A stretch of 64,000 nucleotides of DNA from Monoplex corrugatus. Lineage: Eukaryota; Mollusca; Gastropoda; Littorinimorpha; Ranellidae. Shown piece after piece: positions 62,474-64,000 of this stretch. The stretch is taken from contig JAPXFY010000021.1 of NCBI GenBank assembly GCA_030674185.1, forward strand, positions 73,077,221 to 73,141,220. Reading direction: 5' to 3'. Under the pieces are notes generated by a model. The model was given only the letters and a program-made list of their open reading frames with translations. It had not been told where the DNA came from and did no database searches. Within the stretch, counting starts at the first letter, position 1; the number at the start of each line of letters is the position of its first letter. Both the position numbers and the translations under genes were made by a program.

Positions 62474-62745
62474 TTAAACATCAATATGATATATTCTATG
62501 TACTAAAAAGATATATTTCATGAGGAAGGGGGATTTGGAGCACCTGGTCACAACGGGAAAGCTGGAGGGAAAGAGAGCACCAGGTAGACCCAGGGAGAAA
62601 ATGCTGGACGACTTGCAAGTGGATGGGACGAGAACACTCGGAGAAGGGGGGGAGATGCTAGGGGCAACGAGAGATAGAGATGGATGGAAGTCCATGGTCG
62701 CCAACGCCATGCGGCAGGGCACCTGATGATGATGATGATGACTGA
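62474..62745 (+). mobile_element. LINE 3' end: reverse-transcriptase C-terminus and (TGA)n tail
   Basis: A 68-codon frame from 62520 encodes GDLEHLVTTGKLEGKRAPGR, then PREKMLDDLQ and DRDGWKSMVANAMRQGT before TGA. The HVxR-x-GRPR and RDGWKSMVANA text is typical of the extreme C-terminus of many LINE polyproteins. It is followed by TGATGATGATGATGATG, a characteristic tail. Everything upstream is missing (5' truncation). A second, shorter copy of the same end is at 54138. It starts about 290 bp upstream of the ACER3 start codon, in opposite orientation. Confidence 0.75.
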
Positions 62746-62959
62746 AAAAGATAGCGGGGAAGAAGTTGAGGAAATGAAGATTGATAGTTGGCTGGTTGGT
62801 TGACTGATATTGATAGATCTATAATTATATTGAACAACACTGCAGAGATTAATTTGATCAAATAGTTAATACAGAGTGATCTAACAGTCCTTGCGAAGAA
62901 CTCAGTTAAACGATTTGTGTAGAAGCACGACTGTAGGATAATCACTGACACAACTGCTG

Positions 62960-62960
<1 letters not shown>
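62746..62960. other. upstream flank, no gene seen
   Basis: AT-rich sequence with GTTGGCTGGTTGGTTGACTG near 62788. Nothing assignable. Confidence 0.45.
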
Positions 62961-63007
<47 letters not shown>

Positions 63008-63110
63008 TATTATATATAGGCTATATATATGTATATGCGAATATAGGCCTATATATATATATATATAATTGCGTATCCCTATCTCTGATGACACTGAGCA
63101 ACACACACAC
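62961..63110. repeat. (TG)n and (TA)n microsatellites
   Basis: TG run at 62962-63006, then TATATATA tracts to about 63067. Confidence 0.93.
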
Positions 63111-63600
63111 ACTCACTCACACACATGCACAGACACATCACACAAGTAATAGACGTACACACAATACACACACATAAATTAACGCACTCACAAACACACA
63201 CGTACCACATAACACCACAACACACACACACACACACACACCCAAACACGCATCACACGCACACACATGCATAAACATAGATGCACGCGTGTAGAACAAA
63301 CAGGGACACACGCCGCGCGCGCAAGCGCACACACACACACACACACAACACAGTATTGAAATTTCAGAGAATGACACTTAACAATCAGGTTGTAGTGTAG
63401 CCTACATTCAACAGACAGACAGATACACAGACACACACAAACACAAACACATATACACATGCACGTCCGCGCGGCGCGCGCGCGCACACACACACACACA
63501 ACAAACAACAATAAACAAGAAACGCAGGCTGAATTTAAAAAGAAGACAAAGGATAAACATATAGATAGATGTTCTGTTTGTGATTAAAGTCCTGTATGTA
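63111..63600. repeat. CA-rich low-complexity DNA with CG blocks
   Basis: Interrupted CA runs with CGCGCGCG near 63313 and 63468. Confidence 0.88.
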
Positions 63601-63609
63601 GTAGTATGA

Positions 63610-63780
63610 TGTGACATACATATGTTGTATGATGTATGTATGTATGTATGTATGTATGTATAGTATGTAATTATGTATGTATGTATGCATGCATGCATGT
63701 ATGTATGTATGTATGCATGCATGTATGTATGTATGTATGTATGTATGTATGTATGTACATGTATGTATGTATGTGTATGC

Positions 63781-63811
<31 letters not shown>

Positions 63812-63975
63812 GGGTATGTATGCATGCATGCATGTATGTATGTATGTATGTGTATGTATGTATGTATGTATGCATGTATGTATGTATGTATGTATGTATG
63901 TATGTATGTATGTCATGTGCATGTATGTATGTTTGATGCATGTATGTATGTATGTATGTATGCATATATGTATGT
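63610..63975. repeat. (ATGT)n tetranucleotide array
   Basis: About 90 units of ATGT with GCATGCATGC interruptions. The many YIHTYIHT frames on the minus strand are artefacts. Confidence 0.96.
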
Positions 63976-64000
63976 TTGTCCGTCTGTCTGTCTGTCTGTC
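63976..64000. repeat. (GTCT)n tetranucleotide run at the window edge
   Basis: GTCTGTCTGTCTGTC continues off the right edge. Confidence 0.9.

Overview
The window is a stretch of animal nuclear DNA. One spliced gene on the minus strand fills almost all of it: an orthologue of alkaline ceramidase 3 (ACER3). The start codon is at 62185 and the stop at 6472, with 11 coding exons in the order expected for the family. All GT/AG splice sites can be placed, and the spliced product (271 aa if one missing base is allowed for) aligns with vertebrate ACER3 almost without gaps. The protein resemblance, the load of tRNA-derived SINEs, the non-LTR and Ty3/Gypsy remnants and the very heavy minisatellite content suggest a lophotrochozoan, probably a gastropod mollusc. 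That placement is inference; no species is recognised.

Layout on the plus strand, i.e. 3' to 5' of the gene. 1-6470: downstream flank or 3' UTR made mostly of tandem arrays. 6472-8662: exons 11, 10 and 9, with a short TA-flanked MITE in intron 10. 8663-16737: intron 8, which begins with repeated copies of the exon 9 acceptor region and then holds two SINE copies, each swollen by a huge internal minisatellite. 16738-16845: exon 8. 16846-34806: a large intron with a decayed Ty3/Gypsy element, a 2.7-kb array and, at 27214-27269, a second version of exon 7. 34807-38920: exons 7, 6 and 5. 38921-49457: intron 4 with a SINE and a well-preserved non-LTR retrotransposon whose 5' part is inverted. 49458-57309: exons 4 and 3, with a decayed partial copy of exon 4 between them. 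57310-62185: exons 2 and 1. 62186-64000: promoter region, the 3' end of another LINE, and simple repeats.

Three themes stand out. First, exon 7 exists in two equally long, equally phased versions (7a and 7b). Skipping both or including both gives an early stop, so the gene appears built for mutually exclusive use of a transmembrane segment. Second, several minisatellites visibly grew out of sequence already present: SINE bodies, the tail of the Gypsy polyprotein, and the exon 9 acceptor. Third, indel noise inside the arrays and a one-base phase clash at the exon 1/2 junction point to residual long-read consensus errors. Apart from ACER3 and mobile-element genes I find no other credible protein gene. 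The remaining open frames come from repeats whose unit is a multiple of three or which lack stop codons.
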